This document shows positions 1 to 10,812 of a stretch of DNA of 64,000 nt, in pieces. The position numbers were made by a program, and so were the translations under genes. The notes beneath the pieces are model-generated. The model was not told where the DNA came from. It did not search any database and saw only the letters and a list, made by a program, of their open reading frames with translations. How positions within the stretch are numbered: position 1 is the stretch's first letter; each line of letters opens with the position of its first letter. The DNA is from Marsupella aquatica (lineage: Eukaryota > Marchantiophyta), in assembly GCA_973895155.1 (NCBI GenBank), contig OZ316894.1, positions 20,336,001-20,400,000 on the forward strand, written 5' to 3'.

Positions 1-1440
1 TTTGCAAATCCCCATGTACTGTGACACACTCTCCTTAACTTTACACCCAAAATTCAGACTGTCCTACTATCTTTGGAAGGATGTTTCACTAGAGAGAAGT
101 ACACCCCGAGTAATTTTCCAGGTGTCGTGACTAATTGTAAAATGCTGGTTTTGGCCCCGGTTTGGCAGACTTGTGCAATTGTTCGGACAACCTTGGTATC
201 TCTATGTAAGCTCGTTTTTTTCCAGCATGCTCTTATGTCCAATTGCCTGCAAATTTTTCAGATTTTTCTCAGATTATTAATTTCTCCATAGCTGATGAGT
301 GCAAAGATGATCAACTATTCTAAAATAACTGCTAAGGGACATTTCACTCTAATTTGTGAAGGAAGTCACAAGTACTAGGGCATGAGCAACCGCTTACCAC
401 TTTTGAGAAAAGATGTCCTAAGTACTACAGGCCAGTTAAATCCTAATGGTAATTATGTACAGTTAGTACTACGCAGAAGATGGAAATTTCTATGCGCAAA
501 ACTTTCACAAGAATCGGTTTCTCTTAGTGATCACCTTCTGCTTGCTCCCAGGCATCCACATGTCTTGTCCAATAGTTTGGGCAATTATGGGGTGTACTTA
601 GTTACCCATTTGGAGCAGTTTTGACATGGCCTAATAGCACTTCCCCAAGTTGAACTCTGACCTAAGTATATGAAAACCTGCTTTTGGACCCTAGTACACC
701 ACTACTAGATACACTCATGGTGAGAGGCATTACAAGCTTGGATAAGATATCCATTTGTAACCATTGGCTCGTTAAGATTCCTAATTTACATGTCGTTAAG
801 ATTCCTAACTTACATGAAGTATGGAAAACATATATTTAGACAAGAGCGTAACATGAATTTAAAAAACCCTGTCTTTCCCTCAAAGAACATGATTGTTTGA
901 ACCCAATTGAAGCTTGGAGGTTGGGTGGAGATGTCTCATTCCACTGTCAATGAGTCCTGTTTTAAAAACATCAAATACAATCCTCTGCTTGAGGGTGCTA
1001 ATATATATATGTGACACTGTCAAACTAACAACAAAAGGCATTAAATAAGGAGACAAAATCTCAAAGGCAGGAGACCCAATAAAGGGGAGAAAATAAAATA
1101 AAACCCCACAAAACCAAAGGTCACAAAGCCCCAAAGTTTCACACAAGAGAGTACCCTGAAAAGTCAGGTAAACCTCAGGAGCAAATTTCACAGGAATTTG
1201 AAGTGAAATTCATCCAGAGGCCTAAAATCAAGAGCCTCCTCTGATCGAGATTGCAAATTGAAAAGAAGGAAAAAATATATAAGAAGATATCTTTTCTTTT
1301 TTAGCAAACTTACTAGTCTTGCTTGAAAGCATATCATTCCAATATTAAATTCAAATCACGGTAGGAACTTTTGATACCCTTACGGAAAGATGTTATTTAA
1401 TATACTTCTACGTAATAAAAAGTAAAAAAAAAGTCAAATC
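1..1440. other. no gene recognised
   Basis: AT-rich sequence with short open frames on both strands. None shows a protein family, a convincing splice structure or internal repeats. I see nothing to annotate here. Confidence 0.5.
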
Positions 1441-1443
1441 ACG

Positions 1444-1595
1444 GTGGGAACATGTTAAGAATGGCATGAATAGCTCCTTGAAAATTAGTTTTAAACGGCA
1501 TCTTTTTTTGCCTCGAAAGGTAGGAACGTGTTAAGAATGGCATGAATAGCTCGCTGGAAATTAATATTAAACTGCCTCGTTTTTTGACTCGAAAG
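1444..1595. repeat. ~75-bp tandem duplication
   Basis: Two adjacent imperfect copies share GTTAAGAATGGCATGAATAG (near 1453 and 1530), followed by a similar 'AAATTA..TTAAACNGC' stretch and 'GACTCGAAAG'/'GCCTCGAAAG'. The block lies directly before the larger 1660-2400 repeat and may belong to the same degenerate array. Confidence 0.7.
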
Positions 1596-1659
1596 ATCCA
1601 GATAAATTCCATTCAAATAGCCAACACGCACAAAAAGGCACCAACCCAGATCTCTTGAC

Positions 1660-2400
1660 AATCTCGACCTGAGCAACCGACGAAGCAGAGGAGAAGGAGC
1701 CGAAACGCGGAACTGTAGATTCGCTCCAGCTTTTCTCGCACTCCGGAAAATGAACTACAGCAACAGCACGTTTGCAGCTTATCTCTTGACTCCCAATCTC
1801 TTGACTAAGCTCTTGAGTCAGTGGTGGTGCACTAAGCGGCTGAAGAACACAGGACGCACCGGGATGGAAATTTATCAGGCCCCTCTGGGAAATATTTAAC
1901 GGCATGTTGAGGATCTCGACCTGAGTGACGAAGACGAAGTAGAGGAGAAGAAGGAGCCGAAGAGAGGAACTGCAGATTAATTTGGTCCAGCTTTTCTCTC
2001 ACTGGCCTCGGGAAGATGAACGAACAGCAATAGCAAGTTTGCAGCTTATATCGTTATTGAGCATCAATTGAGTAAGCTCTTGAGAGAGCTGATGGTGTAC
2101 CAAGCGGCTGAAGAACACAGGACGCAGTGGGATGGAACTTTCGCAGGCCCCAATAGCTCTTGGAAATGATAAAGGGCATGTTCACAATCTCAATCTGAGG
2201 GACGAAGCTGGAAAGAAGGAGCCGACAAGAGGAACTGCAAACTTGGTCCAGTTGCCCTGGCACTGACCTCCAGAAAATGAACTACAGAATGAGCAAGTTT
2301 GCAGTTGATCCGGGAGCTTATCTCGTGACTTCGCATCTCTTGAGTGAGCTCGAGGTGCACTAAGCTGCCGAAGAACACCGGACGCGATGGGATTGAAATT
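1660..2400. repeat. degenerate ~260-bp tandem triplication
   Basis: Three head-to-tail copies start near 1660, 1913 and 2181. Each runs through the same landmarks in order: 'ATCTCGACCTGAG', 'GAAGGAGCCGA', a Leu/Ser-like stretch, 'AGTTTGCAG', 'CTCTTGAG', and 'GAAGAACACAGGACGC' near the end. Several minus-strand open frames here are by-products of the repeat. It lies just upstream of the ARM-repeat gene and could be part of its promoter or 5' leader; that is inference. Confidence 0.75.
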
Positions 2401-2952
2401 ACTCAGGACTGCGGTGCAGTGGTGCTGCGGACAGTCATCTGTGACATGTGACAATCTTCAGACTGAAGCACTGCTATCGGGACGATTGTTCACATTCCAG
2501 CGTAATCTCGGAGCAAAGAGCGACGATTCTCGGAGCAATGTTTGTAGGATGTCAAGATCGTATAACCTGGTCAGAAGTTTTACATTTGTTCTACCGCCAA
2601 GTCATGAGGTCTATCTCGAAACAATCGATGATAACCCTGAGAACGAATGTTTTCCTTTTAAGCGAGTGAGATTCAGCTAGATCGAATCGATCGTGTACGA
2701 GACTGCTCTCAACAACTGATTCTGAAAACCGTTCAGCTAGACTGAATTTCTGTACGCGTATGTTAATCTGCTAGTATATATGCGTCGATTCGTTTGTTGT
2801 ACGTCAAGTGTAGCGAATAGTTAATGAATGCTGTAAAATCAACTCGATATGGATGAAGTGCGTTTTTGCCGCTGCAGGAAGACTTGCAATCACGTCTGAT
2901 TTTGGGGTGGAACGTCTGATTTACAGTTATGCCGACGAGTTGGTAATTGTCA

Positions 2953-5900
2953 ATGTTGATCCTCTGTCAGCCTAGATTGCACTTTCGAATGTTATCTCGC
3001 ATGTTATCACTCCAACGGTTTGCAGTGCAAGATAGTTTGGCCTTATTAGCAGGATCCGGACTGTCCACCAGCATATTATCTAGGCTATATAATATGGGGT
3101 TATATAGACTTATCAAGCGATTACAGGGCATAGGGCTTCGTTTCAGCTGTGAAGAGTTTTCCCGTGCCATTGGGAAGGGCGTAATGTTCGTTCTTGCTTC
3201 AATTCTATTGAATTTAGTGAGTAGCAATGTAGCCATTGACGAGGCAAAGCAAATCTCTGTGCTAAGGCTATGTTTAGTTTACATACCATTGTCGTTTGTT
3301 CACTACTTACCGCTGACCTTAACGACGGTGATAGCTTGCTTTGTTGGTCATAAGTGTTTCTTATATTTCAAGAGTACAGAAGTGCTACCTGTTGTCGCAC
3401 CATCTTCACCGTCCCAAGCCACAGGATTTACACATCCCCAGGCCACAAGACCTCTAGATACCCAGGGAATGGAACCTCCACAACCCCAGAGCACAACCAC
3501 TCCAGATCTGCAGGGCACAGTCCATCGACATAACCCGGGCATTAGACAATCATCTCCCCAGGCCACAGGCAATGCAGAATCCCAGGGCACAGGACCCCCC
3601 AATCTCCAGGGAGAAGGAGCTCCACAACACAACAGCTCAGGAAATTTAGATACACCGCTGGCCACGGAGCCGCCCCATCTCCAGGCGACAGAGCCTTCTC
3701 CCACGAGCATAGGTCCTGGGTTCGAAGACGATACTCTTGAGCTTCTGACTCTCGCTTTGATATCACATTCTGCTACAGAAAGCGCTTCTTGGGCTGCAGA
3801 AAGTTCTGGAAATGTTGCGCTGACAATTCGCTTCAAGAGGCATGTGAGAAAGGTGGAGGTCGTGTTCAAGCCACACACAACTTTGTCTGGCTCCAAAATT
3901 CTGCACAAGAGAATAGAGATAGGGCCTGAGACTGGCACTTCGGAGTTAGAGGAACTCAAAAAGCAGCTACTTGAATCTATGAGGCGAGCGCAGGAGCTTG
4001 ATCCAGACTGTACTTTACAATTCGGCTCTTTCGCAGTGTTGAAGTACACAGGTAAACGAGAATTTTAGTCTAGAGCAGCAGCAATACCCCTTTGAAACAT
4101 ATTCAATCTAACTTTTCTTGTTAATCAACTGGGTTTTTTATTTACACCTAGTTTGCTGGTATATCTTGCACGTACCATAAAAAAATTGTTTGGGACATTC
4201 ATGTTTCATTGAAACACTGAAGCCTTTCACAATTCTGTTGGGTGCAAGGCTTGTTGGAACCTGCAAAACTCCCCAATTAATTCATGATTTGTCTCTTCGA
4301 TTGAACAGACTCTGGCCACTTGAAATGGTGGAGGCTCCAAAACCATTGGACACCAATAGTTTTCAATATTACTCGATCTCATAAAATCAGCTTATTGGAT
4401 TTGCTAAGAGGTAAGTTCTTTCTATTTCATGCCTCTAGCTAGGGTTCTGACTGCGACTAAAAGTAGTGCACTGAGTCTTATACGTGGAACATTCACTGAA
4501 TTTGTAATGCAGATTCACCAGATTCACATAACACGTGGATGGTAAGCGGTTTCAATCTCCACACAGCAACATTGAAAGCCTCAACGAATGATAAAAGTGA
4601 AATCTTAAAAGTCTTAAAACATCAAAAGGTACTTACTCTTACATGATTCTTCAATGGTTGTAGCAGGCATTGATTACAGTTTAAAAACAAACAAATAATT
4701 ACAAAATACAGTATTTGGTTTCATATGTGTTCTAAGTTTCTTAGCAAGCTACATTCATAAACGCGTCATTTGGTTTTGTTTAAATGGCATTCATCCTCAA
4801 TCTTGTGTATAGATTGAGAATGGGGAGGATTTGTTCACCTGTGAAGAACCTGGTTTAGTTCGAAGTGCAGCTTCAATGTTTTGGAAAAAAGTCTATATTT
4901 GTGCTTCAAACTCTGTGGAAGTAGAAACGGGAGTCAAAGTTGATTTGCAGAGCAAGCCCAAATTTGTTGATACCCAATACGTGATTCCAGGTATGCATCC
5001 AACTGTTGATGATTTTGACATTTTCACATTTCTTCACTGTCCTGGACTCTACACAACTTCTTTTATTAAAGGCTCTCGTCAATTGGAACCCTTTGATATA
5101 TTTTCCCCACGTTTTAGATCTTTCAATAAGTGTCCATGACAGACACTGGAGAGCCAGGTTCTAAAATTATTTTTGTGATTCTGTATCATTTTCAATGGTC
5201 ACTAAAATTGTTTTTTTCTGTTTGAATTTGACAGGGATGAAAAGCTTCATACCTAGTCTATGGACAGCGGTCATAAGTTTAAGTTTCGTATTGATTCAGA
5301 CTTTACTAGAACAAAATCCTGTTCTAAGGCGGCTCTGTCAATTATCTTTATTTTGTTCACTCATCATCTTAGCTACCATCCGTCCCTTTCCAAAAGTGTT
5401 ATCAGCTATTCGTTTTCCAAAAATGTTATTGACTCCACATGATCGACTCCCAGGACTGGGTAAGTTACACTCTCATCTGAGTTTGGCATGTTGCCTTTGA
5501 AGTTTAGTGAAGAGAATATTGCTTATGAAAGCTGCTTCATTTGAATGCTTATTTCTGTGATGTGAAACATAGGTAGCCAGTATGTAAATCAAACTTCACT
5601 TCTTGAATGCCTAGGCTATTTCTTTTTTGTAGGTTTAAGACCTTCCATAAGAAAAAATTTTAATTTTTTAAAAAAGACCTTCCATAAGCAAATATTCCTG
5701 AGATGATTGCTTCTGTCTAATGATTCTTACATATGATTAGTGTGTATTAGTTTTGGATCTTTTAAAGTCAATCCCATTGCAGTGGAGTGAAGTCTTCATT
5801 AATTATTTTAGTGTGTATCCCAGTATGGGGCGTGAATGTTTTGTATCTATCCACTAGTCTATCTATAACACATCATCCAAATTACAGTATTTTGGTGGAA

Positions 5901-8900
5901 TTGTGCAGGTTCTGATGGGAGACCACCTACTGTGGAAGATATCAGTGAGAGTCCTAGCCCTGCAACTCGACCATCTTTCTTGGAAGGTATTTTACTTTCC
6001 AGAAGTTACAACATTGACTACTGCTAGTCCTCACTTTTTCTATGGACACGGGATTTGACTACTGCTAGTCCTCAATTTTCCTATGGACACGGGATTGTGA
6101 TAGTTCAGGCTGTAAACATAGTTTAGTAGTATTCAGCACTCTAGTCCTCACTTTTTCCATGGACACGGGATTATGATAGTTCAGGTTGTAAACATAGTAG
6201 TATTCAGAACTCTTGCTTAAGTGTAGCTTGATTTTGGGCTGTGAGTAGGAAGCTTTGTGCAATGTGCAATGTGTCTCAAGTGGGTGCCTTACAATTGTGG
6301 GCGTTGGAACTCATTATGCATTAGAATATATTATGATCATGAGCATGTTGCAGACAAGATATGGTCAGGTGTGTATTTGCTAAGTGACATTTGCATCTAC
6401 TTAACCAATATACATTGACAAGTAAGGTAGTTCAGTTTGTCTATAACCTTGTCATGTACATTGTTTGGTTGTAGACAAACTGGACTATCTTACTTGTCGA
6501 TGCAATTCGAATTGCAATCATTGTTTTTCGTATCAATAGTTACAAGATTTTACATTCTTAAAGTGTTATTTACATTTGTTAAGGTGAAGATGTCCTTATC
6601 CCACAAACAACACCCGCTTCTGAAGATCTTACGAACATCCCCTTACCACCTACTGAGGAGGAATGGACGAAAATGGATGTCAACATTGAGGAACAAGAAG
6701 AGAATGAAGGTTTGTTTCCTCGTCTGGGTGTAATCTCAATTGCCGTTTGAATTTGATGGCTTGTCTTAGTTTGTCAGGATTGATACTGAACCGACTTAAA
6801 CTTAGATTCAAGGTAGTGGAGCTTAGTCTCACATACTGCAGTCATTTTAGATGTAAGTATTTAGAGTAAAGTCCATTGTCTTCAAACGTTCACCATGATG
6901 TTTTTCTTTGTTCATGATTCCAGCTCATGGGTGTATTCTCGGGGGCCTCACTCTAAAGGGGGTCTCATAACACGCTCGACATTTTTAGCTATTACACACC
7001 CTAAAAAATAAGAAGAAAAAAAACTGAACTATTTTTTCCCATGTCTTTTTGGAATATTCTAAAAATATTCATAAATTCATTTCTAAAACCATATCTTCTC
7101 TTATAATTCTCAAAATTGTATTTTGAAAACCCTAATGTTCTTCTGCATAAACTTAAAAGTATTCTTCTCAACCCAATAAACAAATCCTATACTTATTTCC
7201 ACGTGATGGGTAGAAAGGAAATAAATAAGGACTCCAAGGGTGTATTTGCCAGACTAAGACTGCAAATTGTTGTTATTGTCGGAATAACACTAGAAAGGCA
7301 GTACATACAGTCAAGTTAAGTCTAGTGATATTTGCTTTGTTTATGTTAAGATTGATACTGTTGCAAATAAACTTAGATTAAATGCTTTGAAATTCAACAT
7401 AGTAGAGCTGGGAGTCGCACTCGTTCAAGTCATTTTAAAACTGAGTTTTTAGGCTGAGTCCAGAGTCATGAATCAGCTTTTCTCTTTGTTCTTGATTCTG
7501 AGACATAAGTTGGGATGGATCTCCATCCAAGTTTAGCTTTGAATTCAAATGAAGTTTTTCAAAACTCTCTGCCTATGAAAGTTAAAATTTGTCATTCTAA
7601 TTCATATTTTCCAAAGTTAAATCCCTGCCATCATAGATATTATCTGAGAAATTTATTTTTGAGATGGAGATCCATCCCAAATTAGAGCTCCTTCATTTTG
7701 GCTTGTGTATGTATTTGCTGTATGTTTTACGTATAATGCTCTGAAGTTGAGAGTCGCCAATGCAGAGGAGGCTCTGGTTGGCCTAGTGAATTGTTTGTCA
7801 CAGAATGACCACGGTGGTTTCCAAGAAAAAGCAGCATGGGAGTTGGCAGATCTTGCCAGTTCGAGAAATAATGCTCTGAAGTTGAGAGTCGCCGATGCGG
7901 AGGGGGCTCTGGTTGGCCTGGTGAATTGCTTGTCACATAGTGACCATCTTGGTTTACAGGAACAAGCAGCACGAGCATTGGCAAATATTGCCTGTTCAGC
8001 GGATAATGCTCTGAAGTTCAAAGTTGCTGATGCGGAGGGGGCTTTGGTTGGTCTGGTGAATTGCTTGTCACACAATGATCACCGTGGTTTACAAGAAGCT
8101 GCAGCAGGGGTGTTGGCAAATATTTCTGGTTCGACAGATGATGCTCTGAAGTTGAGAGTTGCCGATGCGGAGGGGGCTTTGGTTGGCCTGGTGAATTGCT
8201 TGTCACACAATGATCACCGTGGTTTACAAGAAGCTGCAGCAGGGGTGTTGGTAAATATTTCTGGTTCGACAGATGATGCTCTGAAGTTGAGAGTTGCCGA
8301 TGCAGAGGGGGCTCTAGTTGGCCTGGTGAATTGCTTGTCACACAATGATCACCGTGGTTTACAAGAAGCTGCAGCAGGGGTGTTGGCAAATATTTCCGGT
8401 TCGACAGCTAATGCTCTGAAGTTGAGAGTTGCCAATGCGGAGGGAGCTCTGGTTGGCCTGATTAATTGCTTGTCACACAATGACCACAGTGGTTTACAAG
8501 AAGCAGCAGCAGGGGTGTTGGCAAATATTGCCAGTTCGACAGATAATGCTTTGAAGTTGAAAGTTGCTGATGTGGAGGGGGCTCTGGTTGGCCTGGTGAA
8601 TTGCTTGTCACAAAATGACCACCGTGGTTTACAAGAAGCAGCAGCATGGGTGTTGGCAAATATTTCCGATTCGACGGATAATGCTCTGAAGTTGAGAGTT
8701 GCCGATGTGGAGGGGGCTCTAGTTGGCCTGGTGAATTGCTTGTCACAAAATGACCACCGTGGTTTACAAGAAGCAGCAACATGGGCGTTGGCAAATATTG
8801 TTTGTTCCACAGATAATGCTCTGAAGTTGAAAGTTGCCAATGCAGAGGGGGCTCTGGTTGGCCTGGTGAATTGCTTGTCACACAATGACCACCGTGGTTT

Positions 8901-9816
8901 ACAAGAACAAGTAGCAGGGGTGTTGGCAAATATTGCCGGTTCAATGAATAATGCTTTGAAGTTGAGAGTTGCTGATGTGGAGGGGGCTCTGGTTGGCCTG
9001 GTGAATTGTTTGTCACAAAATGACCACCGTTGTTTACAAGAAGCAGCAGCATGGGTGTTGGCAAATATTGCCGGTTCGACGGATGATGCTCTGAAGTTGA
9101 GAGTTACCAATGTGGAGGGGGCTCTGGTTGGCCTGGTGAATTGCTTGTCACAGAATGACCACCATGGTTTACAAGAAGCAGCAACATTGGTGTTGGCAAA
9201 TATTGCCGGTTCGACGGATAATGCTTTGAAGTTGAGAGTTGCCAATGTGGAAGGGGCTCTTGTTGGCCTGGTGAAATGTTTGTCAATGAATGACCACCGG
9301 GGTTTACAAGAAGAAGCAGCATGGGCATTGGCAAATCTTGCTGGTTCAAGAGATAATAGTCTGAAGTTGAGAGTCGCCAATGCAGAGGGGGCTCTGGTTG
9401 GCCTGGTGAAGTGCTTGTCAAAGAAGGACCACCGTAGTTTACAAGAAGCAGCAGCACGGGCATTGGCAAATCTTGTGTGTTCAAGGGATAATACTCTGAA
9501 GTTGAGAGTCGCCAATGAGGAGGGTTTTCTGGTTGCTCTGGTGAATTGCTTGTTACAGAATGACAACCTATATTTAGAAAGAGAGGCAGCAAGAATGGCA
9601 TCAAATCTAGCTGGAGCTTCAGAGGCAAAAGTGATGCTCAAAAAAACGCAAGGTCTTTTGGAGGGGCTTACAAGCTTGGTCAGAGATGACATGCGTTCGG
9701 ATACTCGATATGCAGCAGTAGAAGCGTTGTTGAAGATAGACCCGACACTAGCTAGGACAGTAGGCTTGCTCTCCGTACAATTTGATGCCAATCCATTAAG
9801 GTATGTGAATTCATGA
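2953..9816 (+). CDS. membrane-associated armadillo-repeat protein of unknown function
   Basis: I do not recognise this as a named gene. Exons by splice sites and phase: 2953-4051, 4309-4410, 4513-4628, 4813-4990, 5235-5459, 5909-5986, 6584-6709, 7664-9816, giving 1358 codons; nearly all introns are phase 1. The ATG at 2953 follows an in-frame stop. Residues ~76-93 and ~104-141 are hydrophobic. Residues ~149-254 are a Pro/Gln/Thr linker with recurring 'QATG/QGT' motifs. Exon 5 adds two hydrophobic segments (~502-520, ~534-549), and exons 6-7 an acidic linker. The last exon carries 14 armadillo-like repeats (residues ~666-1295), each 45 residues, with 'EGALVGLVNCL' and 'LANI' signatures, then a ~63-residue cap. 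ARM solenoids usually bind proteins, so a membrane-anchored scaffold is an inference. The last acceptor (7664) is the least certain; 7688 is also phase-compatible. The N-terminal exons could belong to a separate gene. Confidence 0.65.
3400..3715 (+). repeat. degenerate coding minisatellite (Pro/Gln/Thr)
   Basis: Within exon 1 of the ARM gene, short units of roughly 30-36 bp built on 'CCCCAGGCCACAGG' and 'CCCAGGGCACAGGACC' recur. They encode PQATG / SQGTGPP-like peptides. The frame stays open throughout, which supports the region being translated. Confidence 0.6.
6014..6212. repeat. intronic tandem repeat, three units
   Basis: Lies in the intron between exons 6 and 7 of the ARM gene. 'CTAGTCCTCACTTTTTCTAT' and 'GGACACGGGATT' recur three times (near 6025, 6067 and 6151). 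The last two copies also share 'TGATAGTTCAGG' and 'TGTAAACATAG'. Confidence 0.8.
7510..7680. mobile_element. possible MITE-like inverted-repeat element
   Basis: TTGGGATGGATCTCCATC at 7510-7527 has its exact reverse complement at 7663-7680, enclosing ~135 bp of AT-rich sequence. This is the shape of a small foldback element or MITE. It sits in the last intron of the ARM gene, and its right arm overlaps the proposed start of the last exon. No target-site duplication was identified, so this may be only a hairpin. Confidence 0.4.
7735..9624 (+). repeat. 14 x 135-bp coding armadillo repeat array
   Basis: Units start at 7735 and every 135 bp thereafter (7870, 8005, 8140 ... 9490) with no insertion or deletion across all 14. 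Each begins with an 'AATGCTCTGAAGTTGAGAGT'-like sequence. Units starting at 8005, 8140, 8275 and 8410 are nearly identical; the first two and last two are most diverged. That pattern is expected from recent unequal exchange in the middle of an old array. Confidence 0.95.
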
Positions 9817-10440
9817 CTTCGATTGACCAACGCAACTCTTTATTGTGTAAATATTCAGAAAGTAGCAAAGAAGTTGATCATCCAAGGAAATGGACAGTGT
9901 CAATAAAAAATAAGTCAGTAGGGACCGGGGTAGGGACGAACGAAGCTAAGGGCAATAGATGCACAGACGCTAAGATTCAATTTGCCGTCCTTGGGAAATT
10001 CTAAATATCTATAAGTAAGACATTGTCTTGTCATAGGTGCCAGCTGGATTGAGAATATCAGTTGGATAGGGACTAATCTGTGATGATGATGACTGGACAC
10101 CTGAACTTTTTGAAAGCCGCTGAATTTCCAGACATTTCTGTTTTCTTTTTTCCTGATTCAAGTTTGATTTTGGTCGCGTTTTGGATTCTCACCTTCTTGA
10201 CTTACTGTAGATCCCTTCCATACATTCCAAGCAAAAGGGAAATGCCAGATAGGAAGGATCTTATCATTGAAAAATCCAACAATGTAGGCTACGATTGGAG
10301 ACATCCAGGCCTGTATGCTCTGCATTGGATTCACTAACATAGCTTTTCTTGAAATGTGGTGGTAGCCAAAGTTGCAAAGTATAGGAAAATCGGTTTACAT
10401 CCTACCCGATGTGATCTGTTTGCAACATTACTCAGTGGTC
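9817..10440. other. intergenic or 3' region, no gene recognised
   Basis: Follows the stop codon of the ARM gene. Short open frames have no recognisable content. An AAG/GTATGT donor-like site lies just before the ARM stop codon (GT at 9801), so an additional downstream exon cannot be excluded. Confidence 0.4.
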
Positions 10441-10461
10441 TATTTGTGATGGCAGTAAGAG

Positions 10462-10812
10462 AATTTCTGTAAAGGGAGAACTTGGAGATTTTCAAAGGGC
10501 ATTGGACGATGCCAATGAGCCATTCAACTGGACAGATGCCGATAGGGCGTTTGGCTTGCAGGAGAGACGTGTCTTGAATTGAAGTGAATGGGAGATCTGG
10601 GGGCCGCCCTGGCAGATTTGGACGAAGCTTTAAACCTAACGACAAATGACTATTAAATGCTGAAGCACTGTGGTTATGTCAAATTCTTGTTAAATGACAT
10701 GGAAGGAGCTCGCGCAGATGCAGAATGGGCTCCATCAATCGAACCCTTAAGTGATGAATCAGATGGCTACTTGGGAGGATCCCGCACAGAATACTTGGGC
10801 TACAAACTCTAA
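10462..10812 (+). pseudogene. broken TPR-type repeat relic
   Basis: Two frames together read as TPR-like units. The first has 'KGELGDFQRALDDANE', then a stop after 'QERRVLN'. After a frame change come 'MGDLGAALADLDEALNL', a stop, then 'HCGYVKFLLNDMEGARADAE'. The G-D-x-x-x-A-L-x-D-L-x-x-A spacing is that of TPR helices A and B. A frameshift and two in-frame stops show it is not a working gene. It lies ~650 bp past the ARM gene in the same orientation and could be its lost C-terminus or an independent fragment. Confidence 0.6.

Noticed and set aside
2387-2680. 97-codon plus-strand frame upstream of the ARM gene
   Set aside because: It starts inside the tandem triplication, has no recognised content and cannot be joined in frame to the ATG at 2953, which follows an in-frame stop.
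7735-9624. Regularly spaced array, CRISPR-like at first sight
   Set aside because: The units are contiguous coding repeats of 135 bp without spacers, in a eukaryotic genome.
8349-9830. 493-codon open frame on the minus strand across the ARM repeats
   Set aside because: It exists because the 135-bp repeat is a multiple of three and lacks stops on the opposite strand. The plus frame carries the recognisable armadillo signature and connects to upstream exons.
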